From the NCBI RefSeq assembly GCF_028369295.1, contig NZ_JAQMYP010000019.1, positions 1-64,000 of the forward strand: a DNA stretch of 64,000 nt. Direction: 5' to 3'. The notes under the pieces were generated by a model that worked only from the letters and a program-made list of their open reading frames with translations, had not been told where the DNA came from and did not search any database. Numbering within the stretch: the stretch's first letter is position 1; each line of letters begins with the position of its first letter. Source of the DNA: Streptomyces sp. HD. Its GTDB lineage: Bacteria > Actinomycetota > Actinomycetes > Streptomycetales > Streptomycetaceae. A program made the position numbers and the translations under genes. Positions 33,183 through 40,392 of the stretch are shown piece after piece.

Positions 33183-35324
33183 TCACCCCCGAGCCCGCAG
33201 CAACAACAGCGCCACGTCGTCGACCCGCTCCCGCACCGACGCACTGTGCTGGACCAGCAGGTCGGCCAGCTCGTCCAGAGGTCGCTCCCCGGCCTCCGTG
33301 AGGACCTTGCCCAGCTCGGCGAGCGCGTCCTCGATGTCGACGCCGGGCGACTCGATCAGCCCGTCGGTGTAGAGGACGAGCACGGAGCCGGGCGCGAGGT
33401 CGACCTCGGTCGTCGGATAGACGGGCGAGCCCTCGATGCCGAGCAGCGGGCCGCCGGCGAGGTCGAGCACCCGTACCCGTCCGTCGGGCCGTCTCAGCAG
33501 CGGCGGAGGATGCCCGGCGCGGGCCATCACCGCCCGCCCGTGCTCCGGATCGAGGCGCAGATACAGACAGCTGGCGAACAGGTCCGCACCGAGGTCGAGC
33601 AGCAGCCGGTTGGTGCTGCGCATGACCTCCTCGGGGGCCTGGCCGACGGTCGTGTACGCCCGTACGGCGGTGCGGAGCTGGCCCATCAGGCCGGCCGCGG
33701 TGACGTTGTGGCCCTGCACGTCCCCGATCACCGCCGCCGTCAGCCCCTGCTCCGTCGGCACCAGGTCGTAGAAGTCGCCGCCGATCTCCATGCCCTGCGT
33801 GGCGGGCAGATAGCGCGCGGCCGCGTCGATGCCGGGCAGTTCCGGCAGCGAGTGGGGGAGCAGGGCGGACTGGAGTCCGTGCGCCAGCTGGTGCTTGGCG
33901 TCGTACAGCTGGGCCCGCTCCAGCGCCTGCGCGATCAGCCCGCCCAGACTGGTCAGGACCGCGCGTTCGTCCGCCGGGAAGGGATGCGGCTCGGCGTAGG
34001 CGAACACACAGGTGCCGACCGGCCGGCCGGAGGCGATCAGCGGCAGATACGCCCAGGCCGCGAAGCCGTCGGGGGTCGCGTGCCGCGTCGGATACAGACG
34101 CTCCAGGTCCTGCTGGGACTCGAAGAACGCCGGTACGCCGGTGGTGAGCGCATTGGCGCCCGGGGTCCGCTCCGTCAACGGCATCCCGTCGAACCGCTCG
34201 ACGACCCGCGCATCCGGATAGCCGCGGTGCCCCAGCACATGCAGCCGCCCCGCCTGTGACCCCAGGACGACCAGCGCCTGGCTGCCGACGGCCGGGACGA
34301 TCTCGTCCGCGACCAGCTGCACCACGTCCTGCACGCCGGCCGCCTCGGTGAGCGCGCCGGCCAGGCTCAGCACCTGCGAGATCGTCACCAGCCGGGCCGG
34401 CGTGTCGCCCGTCCGGGGCCCGCCGCGCCCCATCTCGGCCACCGCGCGGGCCCTGCTGATGCGCACGCTCAGGCCGGTGGTGCTCGGATACATACGGAAC
34501 GACAGCCAGTCGCCGGGCGGGCGCAGGGCCACGAACGACGTGGACTGCTGGCTCATCAGCGCGGCCCGGTAACGGTCCTCGTACACCGGGTCGTTCAGCC
34601 AGGGCACCGACGCCCACAGCTGGTTGCCGAGCAGCCGGCTGGCCGGGACACCGATCAGCTCGGCCGCCACCGGGTTGGCGAAACTGACCCGACCGTGCAG
34701 ATCGAGCGAGCACAGCCCGTACGGCAGCCGCGCCACCATCCGCGCCGCCTCCACCGTGCCGAGCGTTCCGGCCGCGCCGCTGAACGCCGGGCCGGCCAGC
34801 AGATCTGGCTCCGGCAGCGGCGGACGGCTGTCCTCCATGGCGCGTTCCAGCCGCACCGCGAGCCGTCGGCAGGCCGCCCTCAGATGCTCCTGGTCGCGGT
34901 CCGAGAGCTCCGGGGGATGCGAACCCGGCCAGGTCACGAAGATCGCGCCGTACGCGGTGGACTCGGTGGCCACGGGCAGCGCGGCCAGCGCGAACGGATA
35001 GGGCAGGACGACGGCGATCCGCGGATACCGGGCCGCCATGTCCTCCTCGCCCCCGACCCAGACCAGCCGCCGTTCACGTACGGCTTCGGCCACCGGGATC
35101 GGCGCGCTCAGCCCCACCCGCTCCCACGGCGCCGCGAACGCCCTGGGCAGGCCCGCCATCACCGCCATCTCCAGTACGGGTTCTTCGGCGGCCAGCAGAT
35201 ACACGGCACCGGAGTGCGCGTGCACCTCGTCCATCATCGAGGCCAGCGCCAGCGACAGCAGCGGCCGGCCGACCCGGGTCCGCGCGGCCGCCGTTGCCTG
35301 GGCGGGCGTCTGCCCGTCGGACAC
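33183..35324 (-). CDS. PP2C (SpoIIE-type) phosphatase with GAF-PAS-GAF sensor
   Basis: 713 aa from GTG 35324 (GAGGAGG 8 nt upstream). Order: GAF (about 20-190, SGAVYLLAAEEPVLEMAVMA), PAS (about 225-330, LPYGLCSLDLHGRVSFANPV), GAF (about 360-500, EIVPAVGSQALVVLGSQAGR), SpoIIE/PP2C domain (about 510-713). The latter has metal-site motifs GGDFYDLVPTEQG and AVIGDVQGH, then TDGLIESPG and DDVALLLLRARG. No HATPase domain. It presumably dephosphorylates STAS anti-sigma antagonists in response to a small-molecule or redox signal. Upstream and divergent from ramR. Confidence 0.92.
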   Translation of the reverse strand: MSDGQTPAQATAAARTRVGRPLLSLALASMMDEVHAHSGAVYLLAAEEPVLEMAVMAGLPRAFAAPWERVGLSAPIPVAEAVRERRLVWVGGEEDMAARYPRIAVVLPYPFALAALPVATESTAYGAIFVTWPGSHPPELSDRDQEHLRAACRRLAVRLERAMEDSRPPLPEPDLLAGPAFSGAAGTLGTVEAARMVARLPYGLCSLDLHGRVSFANPVAAELIGVPASRLLGNQLWASVPWLNDPVYEDRYRAALMSQQSTSFVALRPPGDWLSFRMYPSTTGLSVRISRARAVAEMGRGGPRTGDTPARLVTISQVLSLAGALTEAAGVQDVVQLVADEIVPAVGSQALVVLGSQAGRLHVLGHRGYPDARVVERFDGMPLTERTPGANALTTGVPAFFESQQDLERLYPTRHATPDGFAAWAYLPLIASGRPVGTCVFAYAEPHPFPADERAVLTSLGGLIAQALERAQLYDAKHQLAHGLQSALLPHSLPELPGIDAAARYLPATQGMEIGGDFYDLVPTEQGLTAAVIGDVQGHNVTAAGLMGQLRTAVRAYTTVGQAPEEVMRSTNRLLLDLGADLFASCLYLRLDPEHGRAVMARAGHPPPLLRRPDGRVRVLDLAGGPLLGIEGSPVYPTTEVDLAPGSVLVLYTDGLIESPGVDIEDALAELGKVLTEAGERPLDELADLLVQHSASVRERVDDVALLLLRARG

Positions 35325-35686
35325 GCCGACCACCTCCTCGCCCGGGCCCGCCCCGAGGCGACCCGAGCCGCTCACGCGCGCAGGGGCCTCAGGGCTCAAA
35401 TCTGCCCCCTCACGCCTGTTCGCGCACGGCGAGCGCACCACACGATCCCGCAGGCGCGTGACCCGGCACAGGGGTACCCGCGGCAGGGCGAGATCCGCCG
35501 TGTACCCCGTCGGCCCCGGAGCATGCCCCCGCAGTCGAAGCGCGAGACAGCGTGCGGGCGCCGCACGTGCGCCCCCGCGCACCCTGATGGCCGATTCTTC
35601 GCGCCCCGTGGCGGTGCCGGGCGCGAACAATGGGGCACGCGCTCTTCACCACGGAACCGGTGTAGGGCGAGTGGAAGGGTGGGGAA
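35325..35686. other. Divergent promoter region between the PP2C gene and ramR
   Basis: About 360 bp; no gene or recognised operator seen. Long overlapping frames here are compositional. Confidence 0.4.
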
Positions 35687-36295
35687 TTGATCCGGGTGCT
35701 TCTGGTGCACGACACGTGTCTGGTCAGGTCGGTCCTGGCGGAGTGGCTGCGGCGGGAGCCGGACCTCAGGGTGTTCGACGCCTCGTGGCGCAGCGCGGCA
35801 GGCCGTCTCCGATCTGTGCGACCGGACGTCTGCGCGGCCGACCTCGACTGCACGGACGCCTACGGCATCCCGCCGCTGGGTGACCTCTGCGTCCCCGAGC
35901 CGGGCCGGACCCCGCCACGGCTCCTCGTGCTGGCCGGCGCGCACAGACCGGGCCTGCTGAAGCGGGCCGCCGAGGCCGGTGCGCTCGGCTACGTCGACAA
36001 GGAGGGCTCGCCCGAGAACCTCGTGCACGGAATCCGGCGGGTCGCCGCGGGGGAACGTTTCATCGACGACTCGCTGGGCTTCGGCTTCCTCAAGGCCGCC
36101 GAGATGCCGCTGACCCGGCGGGAGCTGAGCGTGTTATCACTCGCCGCCGAGGGAGCCTCGGTGGCGGAGATCGCGCGGAGTCTGCACCTGTCCCACGGGA
36201 CGGTGCGCAACTACATGGCCGCCATCACCCGCAAGACCGGTGCCCGCAACCGCATCGACGCGATCCGGATCTCGCAGGGCGAGGGCTGGCTGTGA
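35687..36295 (+). CDS. ramR: RamR/AmfR-type response regulator of the lanthipeptide cluster
   Basis: 202 aa from TTG 35687 (GGAAGGGTGGGGAA upstream). N-terminal receiver domain (IRVLLVHDTCLVRSVLAEWL) with a putative phospho-acceptor Asp in RPDVCAADLDC and the conserved Lys in YVDKEGSPENL. The C-terminal LuxR-type HTH is LTRRELSVLSLAAEGASVAE then IARSLHLSHGTVRNYMAAI. In S. coelicolor/S. griseus the orphan regulator RamR/AmfR activates the ramCSAB operon; the conserved position next to ramB supports the name. Leu150 is TTA (36134-36136), suggesting bldA-dependent translation. The 3' 159 bp overlap ramB on the opposite strand. Confidence 0.9.
   Translation: MIRVLLVHDTCLVRSVLAEWLRREPDLRVFDASWRSAAGRLRSVRPDVCAADLDCTDAYGIPPLGDLCVPEPGRTPPRLLVLAGAHRPGLLKRAAEAGALGYVDKEGSPENLVHGIRRVAAGERFIDDSLGFGFLKAAEMPLTRRELSVLSLAAEGASVAEIARSLHLSHGTVRNYMAAITRKTGARNRIDAIRISQGEGWL
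36134..36136 (+). promoter_or_regulatory. TTA codon in ramR
   Basis: In frame in ELSVLSL. It directly adjoins the antisense stop codon of ramB (36137-36139). Requires the bldA tRNA; the developmental consequence is inferred. Confidence 0.7.
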
Positions 36296-38200
36296 CGGCA
36301 CGGCCGTCCAGCCGCCCACGAGCTCCCGGTACGACGCCGAGCGGCGCAGGAGTGCGTCGTGGGTGCCGTACGCCGTGCGCCGGCCGTCCATCATCAGCAC
36401 CCGTTCGGCGCGGCGTGCCGAGCTGATGCGGTGCGCGACGACCACCAGCGTGCCGCCCGGCCGGTCCGCGAAGGCCCGCTCCGCGCGCTCCTCGGCCCCC
36501 GCGTCCAGATGGCAGGTCGCCTCGTCGAGCAGGGCGAGCGGCGCGTGCGACAGATAGGCCCGCGTCAACGCGACGAGCTGCCGCTCGCCGGCGGAGAGCG
36601 CCGCCGGATCGACCGGCGCGTCCGGCCCGCCGAGCGCTTCGAGCACCGGCAGCAGCCCCACGTCCTGGGCCGCGGCGAGCAGCTCCGCCTCGGGCACCGG
36701 GTCCGGCCGCAGCAGCCCGAGGTTCTCGGCGAGCGTGCCGGTGAACACGTACGCCTCCTGCGGGATGAGCACCCGCAACGCGGCGGCCTGCGGCCCGGGC
36801 ACTGGGTGCCCGCACACCCGGACGGTGCCGCGCCCCGGTTCCAGCAGCCCGGCGACCAGCGCGGTGAGCGTTGACTTCCCGATACCGCTCGGACCTACGA
36901 CGGCCAGGTGGGTGCCGGGCGGGAGGGTGAGATCCAGGTCGTCGATGACAGGGGTGGCGGCGGGGCCGTAGGCGAAGGTGACGGATGTGAGGGAGACGAC
37001 GGGCGGGGTGGAGGGCGCTTCGCATGCCGATGCCGATGCCGATGCCGATGCCGGGGCCGATGCCGGGGCTGGCGCTGACGCCGATGCCGGATCCGGGGCC
37101 CGGGACGGGGCGGTCCCGGCTTCCGCGCCGGTCGCGCCTCTCCTGCCGGCCGTACCCTCTGCGCCGGCCCTGCCGCCCGTACCGGCCCCGGTCTCCCCAC
37201 CTGCCCCGGCCGCGACGCCTTCGAACGAATCACCCGCTTTGATCTCCGCCCCGGCCCCGGAGGACGCCTCGCGGGTCAGCCGTCGCAACACCACCGCCAG
37301 ACGCGAGCCGCTGGTGCCCAGGCCGTGGACCAGGTTGCGCAAGGCGGGCAGCAGGGACTGGGTGACGTAGGCGAGGGCGCCCACCAGCGCGCCGGGGGTG
37401 ACGCCGTGATCCAGCAGCCAGGGCGCGCAGGCGAGGAGCAGGACGATAGGGAGTTGGCCGCCGAGCGCGAGCGAGGCCACGCGCAGGACGCCCCAGTGCG
37501 CGAGGGAACACGCGGCTCGCAGCTCGGCGTCGACGCGGCTCCGCGTGGCGGCGGCGACCCGTTCCTCGGCCCCGGCCGCGGTGATGTCCCGCAGTCCCGG
37601 GCAGACGGCGCCGAGCCCGTCGGCCAGCGCCTCGTCGGCGACGAGGAACGCCTCCTGCTGGCGGGCCAGCGGCCGCAGCGTCCCCGCGAACAGGCCCAGA
37701 CCGGCGGCGAGCGGCGGCCCCACGACCAGCAGGAGCAGCGGGTCGAGTGACACCAGTCCCACGACGGCACCGACCGCCGTGAACACGAACGAACGCGACA
37801 CCATCACCAGCCCGGCGAAGGTGTCCCGCGCGATCTCCACCTGCTGGGTCAGCCCGGACAGCGACCCGGCATCCGCCTCCCGCACCCCGCGCGCGACGAC
37901 CCGCGTCACCAGCCGGTCCCGGAGCGGTTCCGCGAGGGCGGCGACCGCGCCGTACACCCGCACGGTGCCGTACGCCCCGACGAGCACCCCGAGTCCGGCC
38001 AACCCGAGCCAGCCGAGCCCGGTCCCGGGGCGCCCGGCCAGGAACCCGTCGTCCAGGGCACGGGCCAGCGCGTACCCGGTGAGGAAGGTCTGCCCGGTCT
38101 CCAGCACGGACCAGCCACCGAGCCGCAGCACGACCGGCCACCGCTCCCGCAGGAATCGCAGGCCGCGTCGGTGGATGCCCTCGGTCACACCCTTGCCCAT
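36137..38200 (-). CDS. ramB: ABC exporter for the class III lanthipeptide (RamB-like)
   Basis: 687 aa from ATG 38200 (GGGAAG about 6 nt upstream). Membrane domain about 15-300 (VVLRLGGWSVLETGQTFLTG), followed by a low-complexity Gly/Ala/Glu then Ala/Ser/Pro linker (about 315-395) encoded in part by TGCCGA repeats. The NBD is about 400-620: GPSGIGKST, signature LSAGERQLV, Walker B LALLDEATCHLD, all intact. The frame then continues about 52 codons beyond the usual domain end, antisense to ramR; this extension may be non-homologous. Expected to pair with RamA to export the SapB-like peptide. Confidence 0.9.
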   Translation of the reverse strand: MGKGVTEGIHRRGLRFLRERWPVVLRLGGWSVLETGQTFLTGYALARALDDGFLAGRPGTGLGWLGLAGLGVLVGAYGTVRVYGAVAALAEPLRDRLVTRVVARGVREADAGSLSGLTQQVEIARDTFAGLVMVSRSFVFTAVGAVVGLVSLDPLLLLVVGPPLAAGLGLFAGTLRPLARQQEAFLVADEALADGLGAVCPGLRDITAAGAEERVAAATRSRVDAELRAACSLAHWGVLRVASLALGGQLPIVLLLACAPWLLDHGVTPGALVGALAYVTQSLLPALRNLVHGLGTSGSRLAVVLRRLTREASSGAGAEIKAGDSFEGVAAGAGGETGAGTGGRAGAEGTAGRRGATGAEAGTAPSRAPDPASASAPAPASAPASASASASACEAPSTPPVVSLTSVTFAYGPAATPVIDDLDLTLPPGTHLAVVGPSGIGKSTLTALVAGLLEPGRGTVRVCGHPVPGPQAAALRVLIPQEAYVFTGTLAENLGLLRPDPVPEAELLAAAQDVGLLPVLEALGGPDAPVDPAALSAGERQLVALTRAYLSHAPLALLDEATCHLDAGAEERAERAFADRPGGTLVVVAHRISSARRAERVLMMDGRRTAYGTHDALLRRSASYRELVGGWTAVPSQPALALRDPDRVDAVAGTGLAGDGGHVVAHRPVGQVQTPRDLRHRGSLGGE
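37025..37090. repeat. TGCCGA hexanucleotide tandem repeat within ramB
   Basis: Four perfect TGCCGA units (37025-37048) followed by degenerate units. In frame in ramB it yields alternating Ala-Ser between membrane and ATPase domains. Multiples of 6 keep the frame, so length polymorphism would be tolerated. Confidence 0.8.
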
Positions 38201-38341
38201 GGCTGCTTCCCGCTCGGTTCGGTCATGTCCCTGGTCATGGCTGCTTTCCGACCGACCGCTTCGGTCATCCGCTTGGTCATGGCGGCCCCTCCGACCGCCT
38301 CGGCCGGGCCTTTCGACCATGGCGGCCCCCTCCCGCCCCGG

Positions 38342-40033
38342 TCACGACCCCTCCCCGTCCGCGAACACCGCCCGGTACTCCGGCATCTCCCACAGCTCCG
38401 CGTGCCGTCCCACCGCCCGCACCCGCCCCCCGTCCAGCCAGGCCACCGCGTCCGCGCGGGCGGCCGTGGTGGCGCGGTGGGCGATCAGGAGGCGGGTGCC
38501 GTCGTGTTTGCCGTCGTTGACGAGGGTCGCGGTGATACGGGCCTCGGTCACCGTGTCGAGGCTGGAGAGGGCGTCGTCGAGGATCAGCAGGCGGCCGCCG
38601 TGGGCGAACGCCCGGGCCAGGCCGAGGCGTTGGGATTCCCCGCCGGAGCGCGGGGCGTCGGCGACGGGGGTGGCGTACCCCTGGGGCAGACGGCGCACGA
38701 AGTCGTCCGCGTGGGCCGTGCGCGCCGCCTCCCGGACGCGGGCCGGGGAGGGGGACGGCAGGGCGAGGCCGATCTCCTCCTCGACGGTGCCGCCCAGCAG
38801 TGCGGGGCGCTCGAAGGCGTGGCCGACGGCGCGGCGCAGGGCGTCGTGGGTGAGCTCACGCAGCGGCACCCCGTCCAGCAGCACGTCTCCGGCGTCCGGC
38901 TCGGCCAGCCGTCCGGCGATCGCGGCGAGCAGCGACTTGCCGGCGCCGGACAGGCCCACGACGGCCAGCGTCGTCCCGCCGGGCACCACCAGGTCGACTC
39001 CGTCGAGTACCGCGCGCTCGCCGCGCCGGGCGGTCACCCCGCGCAGCTCCAGTCGGCCCTGCCCCGGCGGCAGTCCGCGTTCGCCGTAGCCGGGGGCGGG
39101 CTCCGCGAGGACCTCGTGCAGGCGCCCCGTGGCCGCGCGGGCCCGGGCCAGCCCGGCGAGATGGGCGACCAGCACGCCGACCCCGGTGGCGAGGACCGCG
39201 TACCGGGAGGCCGCGAGCACCTCGCCCACGCTCAGCCGGTGCCGGGCCAGCAGCACCCCGGCCACGGCGACGACGCCGAGCTGGAGCAGCGGCGCCACGG
39301 CCACCGACCGGCCCGCGGCAAGCCCCTGCACCCGCCACATCCGGTGCCCGGCCGCGGACAGTTCGGGCAACGGCCGCAGGATCCGTGCCGTCTCCCGGTC
39401 CGCCGTACCCGCCGCCTCGATGGTGCGATGTCCGCGGACGGCCTCCGAGAGCGCCTGCGCGATCCGACCCTGCGCCCGCTGGTAGCCCTCCACGCAGTCC
39501 CTGGTGTCACGGGCGAAAGCCCTCAACAGCAGGGCCAGGACCGGTGCTCCGGCCAGCAGTACGGCCGCGAGCCACGGGTCGATCAGGGCGAGGGCGACGA
39601 TGCCGCCGACCGGACCGGCGAGGGCGGCGAGCAGGGCCGCGCGGGCGGTGGGAGCCGTGCCGGCCTGGGCGGCGTTGCCGACGAGGCGGGCGACGAGATC
39701 GCCGGGTCCGAACCGGGCGGCGGCACGCGGGCCGACGGCCAGGACATGCCCGGTCATACGTCCCCGCAGCCAGGCGGTGGTGCGGGCGTCGACCGTCCCG
39801 CCCAGCACGGTCTCGCACGCGTCGAGCAGGGCGAGCAGCACGACGATCGCGGCGCAGTACAGCACCCATCGGGTCGCCGGGGTCCGCGTCAGCAGCAGGT
39901 CCAGGGTGTGGCCCAGCGCGGCGGGCAGCAGCAGACCGGCCGCGGTCGCGGCGGTGCTCACCAGGCACAGGGTCAGACAGCGGGCGGGGGCCGGACCGAG
40001 CGGCCCGGGCAGCGTCCTGACGGCATCGGTCAT
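38342..40033 (-). CDS. ramA: ABC exporter for the class III lanthipeptide (RamA-like)
   Basis: 563 aa from ATG 40033; an in-frame ATG at 40054 has an almost identical RBS, so 570 aa is equally possible. Membrane domain about 15-310, NBD from about 330 (RGVTARRGERAVLDGVDLVV). Walker A is GLSGAGKSLL and the signature RSGGESQRL. Walker B is LLILDDALSSLD near residue 485, where the catalytic Glu normally following the Asp is itself Asp. With the intact RamB partner this suggests an asymmetric heterodimer with one degenerate ATP site. Separated from ramB by 141 bp with small repeats around GGTCATGGC. Confidence 0.88.
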   Translation of the reverse strand: MTDAVRTLPGPLGPAPARCLTLCLVSTAATAAGLLLPAALGHTLDLLLTRTPATRWVLYCAAIVVLLALLDACETVLGGTVDARTTAWLRGRMTGHVLAVGPRAAARFGPGDLVARLVGNAAQAGTAPTARAALLAALAGPVGGIVALALIDPWLAAVLLAGAPVLALLLRAFARDTRDCVEGYQRAQGRIAQALSEAVRGHRTIEAAGTADRETARILRPLPELSAAGHRMWRVQGLAAGRSVAVAPLLQLGVVAVAGVLLARHRLSVGEVLAASRYAVLATGVGVLVAHLAGLARARAATGRLHEVLAEPAPGYGERGLPPGQGRLELRGVTARRGERAVLDGVDLVVPGGTTLAVVGLSGAGKSLLAAIAGRLAEPDAGDVLLDGVPLRELTHDALRRAVGHAFERPALLGGTVEEEIGLALPSPSPARVREAARTAHADDFVRRLPQGYATPVADAPRSGGESQRLGLARAFAHGGRLLILDDALSSLDTVTEARITATLVNDGKHDGTRLLIAHRATTAARADAVAWLDGGRVRAVGRHAELWEMPEYRAVFADGEGS

Positions 40034-40067
40034 ACGACTGCGCCCCTCAGACATACGGCTGTGCCCC

Positions 40068-40124
40068 TCAGAGCCGGTGAACAGATCAGAGCTCAGAGCC
40101 GGTGAACGGATCAGAGCCGGTGAA
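40068..40124. repeat. Three copies of TCAGAGCCGGTGAA upstream of ramA
   Basis: At 40068-40081, 40093-40106 and 40111-40124, spaced 25 and 18 bp. On the gene strand they precede a duplicated RBS/start block (CTGAGGGGC..CAG..CGTATG at both 40054 and 40033), indicating local tandem duplication. Confidence 0.75.
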
Positions 40125-40159
40125 AAGACCTCGGTGTGCGGCGGGCCGTGTGCAGGACC

Positions 40160-40196
40160 CCGGGCGGCCCCTCCCTCGGGGGAGTGGACCGCCCGG
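40160..40196 (-). terminator. Hairpin between ramS and ramA
   Basis: CCGGGCGG (40160-40167) pairs with CCGCCCGG (40189-40196), with further pairing inside (CTCCC/GGGAG). Lies 23 bp after the ramS stop; a partial terminator would favour precursor over transporter expression. Confidence 0.65.
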
Positions 40197-40218
40197 AGTC
40201 ATGGGCGCACGGCGCTGG

Positions 40219-40335
40219 TCAGAGACAGAGCGTCACGCTGGCCGCGCTGACGCAGGACAGCAGGCTGAGGGTGCTGGGGCCGCCGCCTTCGGTGCGCTCC
40301 TCGGACTCCATCGCCTGCAGGTCGAGCAGTGCCAT
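40219..40335 (-). CDS. ramS: Class III lanthipeptide (SapB-like) precursor
   Basis: 38 aa from ATG 40335, with a strong AAGGAGG 7 nt upstream. The leader (MALLDLQAMESEE) has the LLDLQ helix motif recognised by class III synthetases, nearly as in RamS/AmfS. The core has two consecutive Ser-x2-Ser-x3-Cys motifs: S21-S24-C28 and S30-S33-C37. These are the same two motifs as in SapB and are the sites of lanthionine or labionin rings; the residues between are Leu/Val/Ala-rich, giving an amphiphilic surfactant peptide. It lies between its synthetase (ramC) and exporters, and probably acts at the colony surface to allow aerial hyphae. Confidence 0.93.
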   Translation of the reverse strand: MALLDLQAMESEERTEGGGPSTLSLLSCVSAASVTLCL

Positions 40336-40392
40336 GTTGTTTCCTCCTTCGGTGTCGTCCACCCGTGGGGACGGGGTTGGATCACGGCTCCG

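Noticed and set aside
37025..37090. Possible CRISPR-like array
   Set aside because: Units are 6 bp, without spacers, and lie in a coding linker.
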